In this document: piece after piece, positions 36,419 through 46,759 of the stretch
Numbering within the stretch: the stretch's first letter is position 1
How the letters are laid out: every line of letters begins with the position of its first letter
Assembly: GCA_027491315.1 (NCBI GenBank)
Contig: JAIXWL010000003.1
Location: 124,001 to 188,000 of the forward strand
Direction: 5' to 3'
Source: Cytophagaceae bacterium
GTDB lineage: Bacteria > Bacteroidota > Bacteroidia > Cytophagales > Spirosomataceae
DNA length: 64,000 nt
Program-made: the position numbers and the translations under genes
The notes under the pieces: model-generated
The model's database searches: none
The model's input: only the letters and a program-made list of their open reading frames with translations
What the model was told of the DNA's origin: nothing

Positions 36419-39334
36419 CTATACCTCACGCCGACAAATACCCTTGAAGTCGCAATACTGGCAATCCTCCAAATTACTTGTTTTCTCAAATGCTTGGGTA
36501 GGATCTAGTAAACGTTGAACCCAATGCTCCACCAATTGTTCTGATTCTTTTAAAAATGATAACAAAGGTTGACGTTCTTGAAATTCAATATTCTCAGTTA
36601 ATACTTTTGAACCCAAATTCCTGAATGATATGATGCCAGGCTGTATTTGAATATGGTCAGCTTGGAATTGTTTCAAATATCCTACTCGATCTTCTTTGGA
36701 TTTAGTTAACTCAGTTCCTAATAAAAACTTATATAACCACAATTGAAACAGTTTTTCCTTTATTTCATCGGATGTTAATTCCGACATCAAATCCTCTGCT
36801 ATCTTTAAATCCTTGGCTTCTACTTTACCTGTTTTGTAATCTAAAATCCTAATGGTATTCTCCCCCAAAAGATCCATGCGATCTATCCTACCTTTCAACT
36901 TAACTGGCCAAATATCTCCATCTACTGGAACATTTACCATGGTTTCTAAACTTCCTTCTACCACCAAAAGTTCAATGTTTTCCTTTTCCCATTGTGGAGA
37001 AGATTCTAAATAATTTTGTAAAATGGTTTTGGCAACTTCTTTTAACACATAATTAAAGCCCTTTTCTAGTTCAAATACCCCTTTTTCTTTCTCTATTTCT
37101 CGTATGGCCACATGTAAATAATCATCCAAATGGTTGATTTTATCGTTCCAATCCACTAGCTCTAATTTACCCGCATACTTTTCAATGATCTCGGCATCAA
37201 TAATTTCTAATACCTTATGAATCCAGGTACCAAAAACATCCGCTCCCATCTCGTCATCACTCTGCTTATCATCTCGTAAACCCACTATTTGAGAGAAATA
37301 ATATTTCATGGAGCAGGTAACCAACATGGATACGGAAGATGCAGACAAGCCCCTTTTTTGCAACACATCCTTTATCTTTTGTCGCATCTCACTCGTTTTT
37401 TCAATTCGAGTAATGTGTTCTTCCTGTTGTTGTTGAGTTTGCCCCAAATGCAAAATGGGTTCTTCCAAAATCAAGTTAGGATTCTTCTTTTGCCAATCAA
37501 ATTGTATCTGTTTAATGAATCGACTCATTTCTTTGATACTTGATTTTTCAGAAGGTTGAACATAACAGAGTATGACCTCTTGTGCACGTTGCATCAAGCG
37601 ATAAAAGTGATAAGCTGTTACCGCATCTGCTTGGGTAAAAGTAGGTAATGAAAAATACGACATATTGGCGATGTCGGTAGGAATTAGACTTTCGCGCTTT
37701 CTTGTCCCTGGTAATGAACCTTCATTCAAAGACAATACAATCACACGATCAAAGTCTAGGGTTCTAGTTTCCAATAAACCCATGACATGCAAGGTTCTAG
37801 AAATATGATCAGGTCCCTCAAATGTCAGCTTTTGCTGCTGCAATAATTGCATCAACAATATTTTTCCACTTTTATAAGATATTGGAAAACGACCTTTTAT
37901 AGCGGATTCTAAGGTTTCACAAACATCAAAAGCCTGTTGAATGGCTTGCGCTTCTTCATCCCATTCATTTTTAGGGTAGGCCCTTAAAATTTGTTCGACA
38001 AAACCCTTAATTTGACTTAGAATAATAGAAAATTCATCGTCTAATTGAACTACAATATGCTGAAGTAAAGGAATTTGAAGTTCCTTTATTTGTTCAAATG
38101 AAAGATATAAACTTTCCTCACCTAGCTTGGAAAGTAGATTTTGGGCAGGAACTTGTCTTTTTTTAGACTCCGAGTCAGCATAAATTTGAACCAATGGGTG
38201 ATTCCAAAGTTTCAAGAAATGCGACATAGGATAGCGTTCATCTACACCTCTTTTGGTTAATTCCCACCATAAATTCAGTAAGGAATAAATCTGTGTTTTT
38301 TTGATGGAAAAACCCATCGTGATATTTAATCGATCCTTGAATTCACCAATATATTGTGTCAAAGAGTCCAATAGGGATTCATCCCCTAATACCAATGCCA
38401 CCTGTTCATGATCTCCATGATTTTTTGCCCAATTCCTAATGGCCTCCATGGCCACATAAACTTGAGCAGAGGGATTGGCCACTCCTAAAATTTGGACTTT
38501 TTTGGGTGATTCCATTAGGTTTTTACCCATCCAAAGGAAAGGTCCACGAGATAAATATTCTTGAGAAGCAGGATGAGAATAATTTCTTAACCAATTGCCT
38601 GCTCGATGAAATTTATTTTTCACATAATATTCATCCGCATCCCAAAGCGTGTCAGCCAATCCTTGTTTCAAAAGTAGGCGAATGATATCTTCTTCAGCTT
38701 TTGACAAAGCATTAAAACCAACAAAATAAATCTTTTTGAAGGCTTTAGGAAGAGCAATACCTTTTTCTAAATTCTCCACCAAGCGCCGATAGGCCATTCC
38801 CCGATAAACCAATCCCAAAGAATCTAAACGATTTTTGAGGCGAATATAAACCTCTAATAAATGATCATAAAGCTGAAAATATGCCTTGGTATGTTCGGTA
38901 ATGAATTTTTCTGGATGTTCTTCACCATAATCTTTTCCCCAACGCTCTAGAGATTTTGCCTCAGAAAGAAAAGAAAATAATTGAACGGGATCTACCATAT
39001 AAAGGTCGAGCACATCAAAATCCTTTAACATCAATTGTCCCCAGGAAACAAATCGATCAAAATCTACCTGAGGATCAACCTCTTTAAAGCAAGTAAATGC
39101 TTCTGACAATAAAGAAATGGGGTCAATGAGCTCGGAAGTTGTCATTTGCAGAGCAAATTCCTCAATGGTCATAATTTTAGGAGAAAGAAATGGTCTTTCT
39201 CCTAATTGAGCTAATTGTGTTTTAAGGTAAAGCGCACCACGTTGGGATGGCATGACGATAGCCACCTCCCTTATTTCATCAAAGCCATGCTGAGCAATGA
39301 GGTGTTCCGCTGTTTGCCTTAAAAATGATTTCAT
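36419..39334 (-). CDS. AddB-like PD-(D/E)XK nuclease / inactivated helicase protein
   Basis: PD-(D/E)XK motif KGRIDRMDLLGENTIRILDYKTGK; terminal Cys cluster CQYCDFKGICRREV; VIVLSLNEGSLPGTRKRESLIP. Confidence 0.87.
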   Translation of the reverse strand: MKSFLRQTAEHLIAQHGFDEIREVAIVMPSQRGALYLKTQLAQLGERPFLSPKIMTIEEFALQMTTSELIDPISLLSEAFTCFKEVDPQVDFDRFVSWGQLMLKDFDVLDLYMVDPVQLFSFLSEAKSLERWGKDYGEEHPEKFITEHTKAYFQLYDHLLEVYIRLKNRLDSLGLVYRGMAYRRLVENLEKGIALPKAFKKIYFVGFNALSKAEEDIIRLLLKQGLADTLWDADEYYVKNKFHRAGNWLRNYSHPASQEYLSRGPFLWMGKNLMESPKKVQILGVANPSAQVYVAMEAIRNWAKNHGDHEQVALVLGDESLLDSLTQYIGEFKDRLNITMGFSIKKTQIYSLLNLWWELTKRGVDERYPMSHFLKLWNHPLVQIYADSESKKRQVPAQNLLSKLGEESLYLSFEQIKELQIPLLQHIVVQLDDEFSIILSQIKGFVEQILRAYPKNEWDEEAQAIQQAFDVCETLESAIKGRFPISYKSGKILLMQLLQQQKLTFEGPDHISRTLHVMGLLETRTLDFDRVIVLSLNEGSLPGTRKRESLIPTDIANMSYFSLPTFTQADAVTAYHFYRLMQRAQEVILCYVQPSEKSSIKEMSRFIKQIQFDWQKKNPNLILEEPILHLGQTQQQQEEHITRIEKTSEMRQKIKDVLQKRGLSASSVSMLVTCSMKYYFSQIVGLRDDKQSDDEMGADVFGTWIHKVLEIIDAEIIEKYAGKLELVDWNDKINHLDDYLHVAIREIEKEKGVFELEKGFNYVLKEVAKTILQNYLESSPQWEKENIELLVVEGSLETMVNVPVDGDIWPVKLKGRIDRMDLLGENTIRILDYKTGKVEAKDLKIAEDLMSELTSDEIKEKLFQLWLYKFLLGTELTKSKEDRVGYLKQFQADHIQIQPGIISFRNLGSKVLTENIEFQERQPLLSFLKESEQLVEHWVQRLLDPTQAFEKTSNLEDCQYCDFKGICRREV

Positions 39335-39340
39335 CCTCGC

Positions 39341-41050
39341 TTATAAATTCCCCTTTTTCATCTCCTTAACGGCATAATCTACGGCTCTAGCCGTAAATGC
39401 CATATAGGTTAAAGAAGGATTTTGTGTGGATGTAGAAGTCATACATGCTCCATCTGTGACGAAAACGTTTTTCACATGGTGCATTTGATTCCACTTATTC
39501 AACAAGGAAGTTTTAGGATCTGCTCCCATGCGAACCCCTCCCATTTCGTGAATATCCAATCCTGGAGCTTGTTTAGTATCCCGATGGCGTATATTTTTAA
39601 AGCCTGCTTTGGTGTACATTTCGGTAAATTGGTCAATAAAATCCTGAACCATTTTATCGTCATTGTCATCATAAGCCACATTGACATGCAAGATAGGCAT
39701 ACCATTTTCATCCTTTTTTAGCTTATCCAAAGTAACTTTATTGGATTCTTTTGGAATGGTTTCACCCATCATATGTGATCCAGCATACCACATTTGATTC
39801 ATTTTGGGATTAAGCAAGGAATTCTTCAAGCTTTCTCCTAAACCTTCGCGGTCAGTACTTGAACCCCTTCCTGCGTTCATACCGGCGGCATAACCTCTCA
39901 AGAAATTGGTTTCTTGCTTGTACAAATTACGGAAGCGAGGAATGTATCCCGAATTTGGACGGCCTCCTTCCGTTTTATAATCTAAATATCCTTCATAATC
40001 TGCTGAAATGGATGCTCTATAATTATGAAATGCAATGTGTGTACCTAAAAGCCCTGAGTCATTTCCTAATCCATTGGGGAATCGATGTGAAGTCGAATTC
40101 AATAAAATCAGATTGGTATTTAATGCTGCAGCAGTGACAAAAATCACTTTAGCGTAATATTCCACCATTTCCTTAGTATGTGCATCAACCACCCGAACAC
40201 CTACGGCCTTTTGTTTTTTCTCATCATAAATGATGGAATGAACCACAGAATCTGGCCGTAAAGTCATATTTCCAGTTTTAGCTGCCCAAGGTAAAGTAGA
40301 AGCATTCGCGGAAAAATATCCCCCAAAAGGGCAACCCCGTTGACATAAATTACGACCTAAACATTGAGCTCTGCCTTGTTGGTAATGAATTTCCTTAGGC
40401 TCGGTTAGATGAGCACAACGACCGATAATCACATGTCGATCATTGTATAATCTTTTAATTTCTTTTTGAAAGTGTTTTTCTACACAAGTCAATTCATGTG
40501 GCGGTAAAAATTCCCCATCTGGCAATGCATCCAAGCCATCCTTATTACCCGAAATACCAGCAAATTTTTCTACATGAGAATACCAGGGGTCTAATTCTTT
40601 ATAGGTAATGGGCCAAGGTGTGGCAAAGCCATCTCGAGCAGGACCATCAAAATCCAATTGAGACCAACGTTGGGTTTGTCTGGCCCATAAAAGGGACTTG
40701 CCTCCTACTTGATATCCTCGAATCCAATCAAAAGGCTTGTCTTGTTCATAAGGATGTTCTTTATCCTTTACAAAGAAATGTTTTGCATCCTCTCTAAATG
40801 CGTAGCACTTGGATATAATGGGATTTTCAGCTAATTCTTCCTCTGTCAAACGACCACGGTGAGGAAACTCCCAAGGAGACATTAATGTAGTAGGATAATC
40901 TTCATTGTGGGTTACCTTTCTCCCTCTTTCTAAAACCAATGTTTTAATTCCTTTCTCACAAAACTCTTTGGCAGCCCAGCCTCCTGCCATTCCCGACCCG
41001 ATTACGATAGCACCATAAGTGCGTTTTTCAGCGTTTGTTAAATAGTTCAT
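39341..41050 (-). CDS. GMC family oxidoreductase
   Basis: YGAIVIGSGMAGGWAAKEFCEKGIKTLVLERG; RNLCQRGCPFGGYFSANAST; DGACMTSTSTQNPSLTYMAFTARAVDYA; start moved to MNYLTNAEK (ORF track 41089). Confidence 0.93.
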   Translation of the reverse strand: MNYLTNAEKRTYGAIVIGSGMAGGWAAKEFCEKGIKTLVLERGRKVTHNEDYPTTLMSPWEFPHRGRLTEEELAENPIISKCYAFREDAKHFFVKDKEHPYEQDKPFDWIRGYQVGGKSLLWARQTQRWSQLDFDGPARDGFATPWPITYKELDPWYSHVEKFAGISGNKDGLDALPDGEFLPPHELTCVEKHFQKEIKRLYNDRHVIIGRCAHLTEPKEIHYQQGRAQCLGRNLCQRGCPFGGYFSANASTLPWAAKTGNMTLRPDSVVHSIIYDEKKQKAVGVRVVDAHTKEMVEYYAKVIFVTAAALNTNLILLNSTSHRFPNGLGNDSGLLGTHIAFHNYRASISADYEGYLDYKTEGGRPNSGYIPRFRNLYKQETNFLRGYAAGMNAGRGSSTDREGLGESLKNSLLNPKMNQMWYAGSHMMGETIPKESNKVTLDKLKKDENGMPILHVNVAYDDNDDKMVQDFIDQFTEMYTKAGFKNIRHRDTKQAPGLDIHEMGGVRMGADPKTSLLNKWNQMHHVKNVFVTDGACMTSTSTQNPSLTYMAFTARAVDYAVKEMKKGNL

Positions 41051-41060
41051 TGAGTTTACC

Positions 41061-41600
41061 TTATGATTTTTTGACAGGAGCACAGCCATTAAAAAAACCT
41101 GGCGCCATGACGTAATTGTAATATTTGACCATAATTTCTTCCGAAGTAGTATAACCTTGTATCGTTAAACCTTTCAAGGTTGACATGGCTTTTTGAGCAC
41201 CAGAACCTACATTACCTTTGGCCATAGCAAAAAGAAATTCCTCTTTTTCGGCTTGATTAGCTTGTGACCAAGCTTTTTTAACATAGGATTCAAAAGAACT
41301 AGGGAAAGCATCTAAAACTTGACGGAAAGTTTCTTGAGCAGAAAGCTCATAACAATCATCTAACATGGTTTTTACAAATTTAGGAACTCCTAAACTTACT
41401 GCCCCAGGAATGGATGACTCTGGAATTATAACTCCTATCCATTCATTCAGTATTTGTTCTTGTTTGGCTGTCCAGGCTGGTGCTTTTTTAGAAACAGGAA
41501 AATTAGGTTTGGCTTGGGCGGAAAGGTCATAAAAAGCGACAGTACCCAATGTGGCTAATGTCATTCCTTTTACCCACTCACGACGAGAAATTGTTGTCAT
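41061..41600 (-). CDS. gluconate 2-dehydrogenase subunit 3 family protein
   Basis: Tat-like leader MTTISRREWVKGMTLATLGTVAFYDLSAQA; LNEWIGVIIPESSIPGAVSLGVPKFVKTMLDDCY; upstream of GMC gene. Confidence 0.88.
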   Translation of the reverse strand: MTTISRREWVKGMTLATLGTVAFYDLSAQAKPNFPVSKKAPAWTAKQEQILNEWIGVIIPESSIPGAVSLGVPKFVKTMLDDCYELSAQETFRQVLDAFPSSFESYVKKAWSQANQAEKEEFLFAMAKGNVGSGAQKAMSTLKGLTIQGYTTSEEIMVKYYNYVMAPGFFNGCAPVKKS

Positions 41601-41701
41601 TAGTAATAGATTTAAAACATGGTAAATCTAATGAAAAATTGGGAGCTTATTGTGCTGAAATTTGGGTAAAAGTAAATGGCTATCTTTTATTTTAAAGCAT
41701 T

Positions 41702-42354
41702 TTACAATGGAGATTTCTTCTTTCCCCAATTTTTGGGATTATTGAGCGTATAGCGCTGCATGTTATCAAATGACCTTTTATTTAAAACTACATAATCATG
41801 ATAATTGGAATGCCAGCCAAAATCTGGAGTAATCTTATGAGCAAATTTAGATACAGCAGATTTATAGGAACGAACTATGGATGATATGGAACCATATTTG
41901 GGTGAAATAGAAGACATATAAGCATTTGGTATACGTTTTTTGGTCCTTTTAAATGAATTAGAATCTCGAACGGAATCTGCATTCATTTCATTGGAAGTAT
42001 TTAAAATTTCCTTACCTAAGATTGATTGAATTGTGAAGTTGAAACGGGGTAATTTTTGATTATCAACATACCATGCAAATGATCAGGCATGATGACAAAA
42101 TTGCCTAATTCCACAAAAGGGAAATGTGAAGGTATTTCTCTCCAAAACTTTTCAGCCAATTTTCCTAATTCACTTAATTGCATTTTTGAGTCAGAAGCAT
42201 CTTGACTTTTTATTATGGACCCAAAGAATGGAATTCTATTTTTGGTTAGAATGGTAATATAATAGGCTGCTGGTCTTCGATAATCCCAGTCTCGTTTTCT
42301 TGTTGTATCTACCCTATATTTATTGCGGAATTTTCTTGGTTTTATTGGTGGCAT
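41702..42354 (-). pseudogene. IS200-like/REP-associated tyrosine transposase (RAYT-type), frameshifted
   Basis: ORF 42354-42016 holds YYITILTKNRIPFFG...FVIMPDHLHGMLII (HUH motif HLH); ORF 41986-41702 in another frame holds ...IVRSYKSAVSKFAHK...WHSNYHDYVVLNKRSFDNMQRYTLNNPKNWGKKK; reading through the shifted frame joins them. Confidence 0.8.
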
Positions 42355-42457
42355 AGGTATATTTTTTTGATGCTAATCCGAGTAAATCGGAAATCAACTA
42401 CAAAAAAAATACCCTAAATGCTCAAAAAAAATCCTAATCCCAAAATATCAAAAAGCT

Positions 42458-42515
42458 GATGCAGTGCATCGGATCTGTAAACCCTCCAACCAAAAAGCAG
42501 ATGCACTGCATCTGC
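42458..42515. repeat. two related palindromes (REP-like and/or tandem terminators)
   Basis: GATGCAgTGCATC (42458-42470) and GCAGATGCAcTGCATCTGC (42497-42515); on the minus strand both are followed by a TTTTT tract. Confidence 0.65.
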
Positions 42516-42520
42516 TCTTG

Positions 42521-44518
42521 TTAATCAAACAAAAGCCATTTCACACCATAGCCAAAAACGCGTGACATGGCGGGATGTAAATATGCGGTGTAATAATTAT
42601 TGTTCAACAAGCCAAAGTTGGCATGGGACATTTTAAAAAATAATCGCACGCGATTAATACGCAGAGATACATAAGGATCTACTTGTACAAAAGCAGGTAC
42701 TTGATACTTATTTTGAATATGATATTGCTGTAAAGCAGGCTGATAGGCATCCGCAAAATAGGCCGATTGATGGTGAACATCTATTCCAAATTGAACATAA
42801 AGCAACTTCTTATATTGAACATCTAGAGCTAAATTAGCATCTATCAATAAATTAGGCATCCTAATAACATCGGGGCCAGTTTGCGTATTGGCATATACTT
42901 TAGTAAACCAAGAGAATTTCCGCCATTGTCCTCCAATGTCTACACTAGTTCTAAATACACCAATATCCGCTTTTACTTGAGTTGATGTGGCTAGTGTATC
43001 AAAATAAATCCAATCTGAAATTCGCTGGATGGTTAAACCTGGTTTAAAATAAATCGATTTAGATTTTAAGCTAATGCCTCCATAAATTTCATCAATGGAG
43101 ATATTGGCAAAATCATTTTTCCAACGATAGGAGGTATTATACACCCAGTTATGGGAAATACTCGGACTATACGATATACGTTGAGCAGTGACTTGAAAGA
43201 ATGGGGATTGAAAATTAGCTTTCAATCGATAATCTGAACCTAATAAATATTCCCCTTCGGCTGTGAAATCAATATTTTTATTGAATGATTGATTTAACCA
43301 TATACCTACATAATTTTCAAATCGATCTAGACTACTATTATTCATGGGATTATACACAGACCAATACCTTTGTTTCAGGTAGGTTCGGTATACAAATTGC
43401 TTATAAATACCCTTAAAACCTGTTTGATGGCTATAGGAAGACCATTGATTTTCATTGTAAAGAGAATCTTCACTCGGAGCCTGAATGTATTGAATATAAG
43501 TTCTAGGATAAAAACCATCGGCTAATGATTGTTGAAATGCTTTATCACGAAACTTAACGGTCCTATTTTCAACATGTAAGGTTTGAAATAATTGTAAACC
43601 TTTCCAGCCAATATATTCATGGTATAAATGGAATTTGATGAATTTATCATTGGATTGGGAAAGTGAATTGGATAAAAAAGCTGTATTATCTACATATTTT
43701 AGAGCTTCATCTGCCGTTAAGGTTTTTGATAATTTAACCCCACCTTGGTCATTTGTACCTTGATCAAAATAATTAATATGCCCAAGTAAACGGTATTTAC
43801 CATTTTTTGATTGATAATTAGTATGTAATAAAAGGCCCCATTGACCTAATAAACTTTGTTCTCCAGATTTAAATGCCGCATCCGTTAATACTTTGTCGGC
43901 CACCATTCGTTGAAGTGAAATACCAATATTCCACAAGGAATCTACGTTTCTAGCGAAATTAAAATTCAAACGCGTTTGTCCTCCTCCGCCCAAATTATAT
44001 TCCACTTCAGAATAAGGAGATTTAGAATTGAAATACCGCACTTGATCCGTTTGGAAGGCATAAGGAGCATAAACTGAGTAACCAAGTTGCGTACCTAGGC
44101 TAGCTGGAGATTGATAAAACACATTTCTAACGGCCGTTCCATCGTTACCTAAATTAGCCGTCAAAAAGCCGCTTTTTTCTTGAAATAAATAGCGCTGAAA
44201 AAGAGTTAGTGTCGTGTCAATTCTTCGTTTAATGTCCTTAGAATTAACCATATCTGATTCGTACAGATAATACATGGTATTAGGACCATAAATCAATTTA
44301 GTGGAATCATCCAGAGCAGCTCTACCACTTTTTTGTGGACCTTTACTTTTAGAAGGAGTCGTAGGATTGGCAGGATTGGGGAAACTATTTCGATCATTGG
44401 GATTTTGTGTTCCTGGAAAACCCGAAGATGTACCAGGTGTTAATACTTGCGCCCAAATAGAAATCGGCAACAAAAATAAAAGTAAAAAAAGTACGGCTAA
44501 GCGATGTTTCATCCCCAC
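42521..44518 (-). CDS. putative beta-barrel porin / outer membrane protein
   Basis: Signal peptide LAVLFLLLFLLPISIWAQ; alternating strand-rich 665-aa sequence; resembles Bacteroidota 'putative porin' proteins. Confidence 0.75.
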   Translation of the reverse strand: MGMKHRLAVLFLLLFLLPISIWAQVLTPGTSSGFPGTQNPNDRNSFPNPANPTTPSKSKGPQKSGRAALDDSTKLIYGPNTMYYLYESDMVNSKDIKRRIDTTLTLFQRYLFQEKSGFLTANLGNDGTAVRNVFYQSPASLGTQLGYSVYAPYAFQTDQVRYFNSKSPYSEVEYNLGGGGQTRLNFNFARNVDSLWNIGISLQRMVADKVLTDAAFKSGEQSLLGQWGLLLHTNYQSKNGKYRLLGHINYFDQGTNDQGGVKLSKTLTADEALKYVDNTAFLSNSLSQSNDKFIKFHLYHEYIGWKGLQLFQTLHVENRTVKFRDKAFQQSLADGFYPRTYIQYIQAPSEDSLYNENQWSSYSHQTGFKGIYKQFVYRTYLKQRYWSVYNPMNNSSLDRFENYVGIWLNQSFNKNIDFTAEGEYLLGSDYRLKANFQSPFFQVTAQRISYSPSISHNWVYNTSYRWKNDFANISIDEIYGGISLKSKSIYFKPGLTIQRISDWIYFDTLATSTQVKADIGVFRTSVDIGGQWRKFSWFTKVYANTQTGPDVIRMPNLLIDANLALDVQYKKLLYVQFGIDVHHQSAYFADAYQPALQQYHIQNKYQVPAFVQVDPYVSLRINRVRLFFKMSHANFGLLNNNYYTAYLHPAMSRVFGYGVKWLLFD

Positions 44519-44541
44519 AAAGGTAGCTTAATTTAAGGAAA

Positions 44542-45549
44542 TTATATTGCTAAGCTCTGTTTCAATACATTCCAAAACTCAGCCTCTTTCTCTAAAAAAT
44601 ACATCTCCATAGGCAAATAGAGCAGTTTTTGTTTCAAGAAAGGATAGTCGTTAGCGACAGATTGTAAACGAACAAAATCCTTGTGCGTAGTAATAAATGC
44701 TTCATGTGATGCCATATTCTTGGCTAGGTTGTTCATTTCTTCAAGCTCTGCCGACTTAAAACGGTGGTGATCAGGGAAAGATTGTGTCCTTTTTAACTCA
44801 CCTAAGGTGGCAACTTGTTGAAAAAACAATGTCGGGTCAGCAATACCGGCTATGGCAAACCAGGTGGTAATGGATTCCGAATTCAGACCTAAGGGTTTAG
44901 CATAGCGAATAGATGCAAAATATACGGGTTTAGGAATTTGGGATTGAAACCATTGCATTTCTTGTCTGCTTAGGTGAGAAGGACAGCGTGTAAGCACAAC
45001 CACATCCGCCCTATGAATACCTTCTCTCCATTCCCGGAGCCGGCCCATGGGCATTAAATGGTCTTTAAAATAGGGCTGATCAAAAGTTGTACAAACGATA
45101 TTAAAATCTGCTTTCAAGGCACGGTGCTGAAAAGCATCATCTAGAATCACTGTGCTTATTTCTGGGTACTCGGCATACATTTGATGAATTCCTTGAACCC
45201 GATTTTCACAAACAGCTACATGGATATTGGGAAATGAGGTTTTATAGCTAAGGGGCTCATCTCCTACCTCACTGGCTGTCGAACTAGTCTGAACCCATTT
45301 GAAGCCATGGCTAAGTCGTCCATATCCCCTACTCAAAATACCTAAAGCCGATTGCCAAGGAGCGTGTTGAATCAAATAGGCCACTAAAGGACTTTTGCCA
45401 GTACCGCCCACTGCTAGATTTCCTACTACAATGGTTTTGGGTTTTTCAAAATGATGTGATTTGAACCAAGCCCAATCATAACATGTATTCCGCAAGAATA
45501 TGATTATTCCATAAAGTAATGCTGGAAGCCAAGTCAATAATTTTTTCAT
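44542..45549 (-). CDS. lpxK: tetraacyldisaccharide 4'-kinase
   Basis: KTIVVGNLAVGGTGKSPLVAYLI, ILSRGYGR, VGDEPLSYK, VILDDAFQHRALKADFNIV; start set at MKKLLTWLP (ORF track 45618). Confidence 0.95.
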   Translation of the reverse strand: MKKLLTWLPALLYGIIIFLRNTCYDWAWFKSHHFEKPKTIVVGNLAVGGTGKSPLVAYLIQHAPWQSALGILSRGYGRLSHGFKWVQTSSTASEVGDEPLSYKTSFPNIHVAVCENRVQGIHQMYAEYPEISTVILDDAFQHRALKADFNIVCTTFDQPYFKDHLMPMGRLREWREGIHRADVVVLTRCPSHLSRQEMQWFQSQIPKPVYFASIRYAKPLGLNSESITTWFAIAGIADPTLFFQQVATLGELKRTQSFPDHHRFKSAELEEMNNLAKNMASHEAFITTHKDFVRLQSVANDYPFLKQKLLYLPMEMYFLEKEAEFWNVLKQSLAI

Positions 45550-45616
45550 ATCAAGTTTAAAGCTAAAAAGAATCGTCGAGGCGGCAAAACAGCCAAGAAA
45601 ATAATAACTTGCATAC

Positions 45617-46711
45617 ATGTTTGATATATCTGTTTCTTACCAAAAACATGCTTTAAAATTTCATTTTGAAGCCGGCACTTCTCGGGGTGTGCTGACTGAA
45701 AAAAATTCATATTTCATTCAGATAAAGAATAAAAAAAATCCTCTTCAAGTGGGTTTAGGTGAAGCTGGACCGTTGCGGGGATTAAGCCCCGAATTTGAAG
45801 AAGAGGGATTGGCGGGCTTTGAAAAATATATTAAAAGCGCCAATTGGGAGTTATTTCCGGAAAGCCTGGATGAAATTCCCTTATTTGTCAAGGAGCTACC
45901 TCTTGGTTACCCTTCCTATAAATTCGCCATTGAAATGGCAGTTTTCGACTATATCATAGGCAAAAATGGACAATATTTTGATAATGATTTTAGCCAAGGA
46001 AATCAGTCAATTCCCATCAATGGACTCATTTGGATGGGAAAACCAGATTTCATGGAAGATCAAATCGAAGAAAAAATAGCTCAAGGATATACCTGTTTAA
46101 AATTAAAAATTGGGGCTATCGATTTTGAACAGGAATTAGCCATTTTAAAGAACATTAGAGGTCAGTTTTCGAAAGAACAATTGACTATTCGTGTAGATGC
46201 TAACGGGGCTTTTAAAACAGAGGAGGCCGCTCATAAATTGGAAAAATTAGCCAAACTTGATATTCATAGCATAGAACAACCCATCGCAGCAGGTTTATGG
46301 AATGCGATGGCCGATTTATGTAAAGAAAATATTTTACCCATTGCGCTCGATGAAGAGCTGATAGGCTTAGAGTCTGAATATCAACAAAATCAATTACTAG
46401 ATAAAATTCCCGCCCAATACCTTATTTTAAAACCGAGTTTATTAGGTGGATTTTCAGCAAGTCATGATTGGATTCAAGCTGCGGAATCTAGGGAAATGGA
46501 TTGGTGGATTACTTCGGCTTTGGAATCAAATATTGGTCTTCAAGCCATTGCGCAATTCACAGCAGATTATTCCCCTAATCTACCTCAAGGTTTAGGGACA
46601 GGAAGTTTGTATACCAATAATTTTGCCTCAGGCTTATCCATACAAAAAGGAAATTTACATTTCAACCCAAATTTTAATCGGATCAATCCATTTCATGAAA
46701 ATCATGTTTAG
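45617..46711 (+). CDS. menC: enolase superfamily, o-succinylbenzoate synthase-like
   Basis: SRGVLTEKNSYFIQIKNKK...GEAGPLRGLSPEFEE; CLKLKIGAIDFEQELAIL, IRVDANGAF, IEQPIA, ALDEELIG, ILKPSLLGG. Confidence 0.82.
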   Translation: MFDISVSYQKHALKFHFEAGTSRGVLTEKNSYFIQIKNKKNPLQVGLGEAGPLRGLSPEFEEEGLAGFEKYIKSANWELFPESLDEIPLFVKELPLGYPSYKFAIEMAVFDYIIGKNGQYFDNDFSQGNQSIPINGLIWMGKPDFMEDQIEEKIAQGYTCLKLKIGAIDFEQELAILKNIRGQFSKEQLTIRVDANGAFKTEEAAHKLEKLAKLDIHSIEQPIAAGLWNAMADLCKENILPIALDEELIGLESEYQQNQLLDKIPAQYLILKPSLLGGFSASHDWIQAAESREMDWWITSALESNIGLQAIAQFTADYSPNLPQGLGTGSLYTNNFASGLSIQKGNLHFNPNFNRINPFHENHV

Positions 46712-46759
46712 GAAATACATTTTAAGGCCTATCTTTACAAAAAATTAGAAAAATACTTC

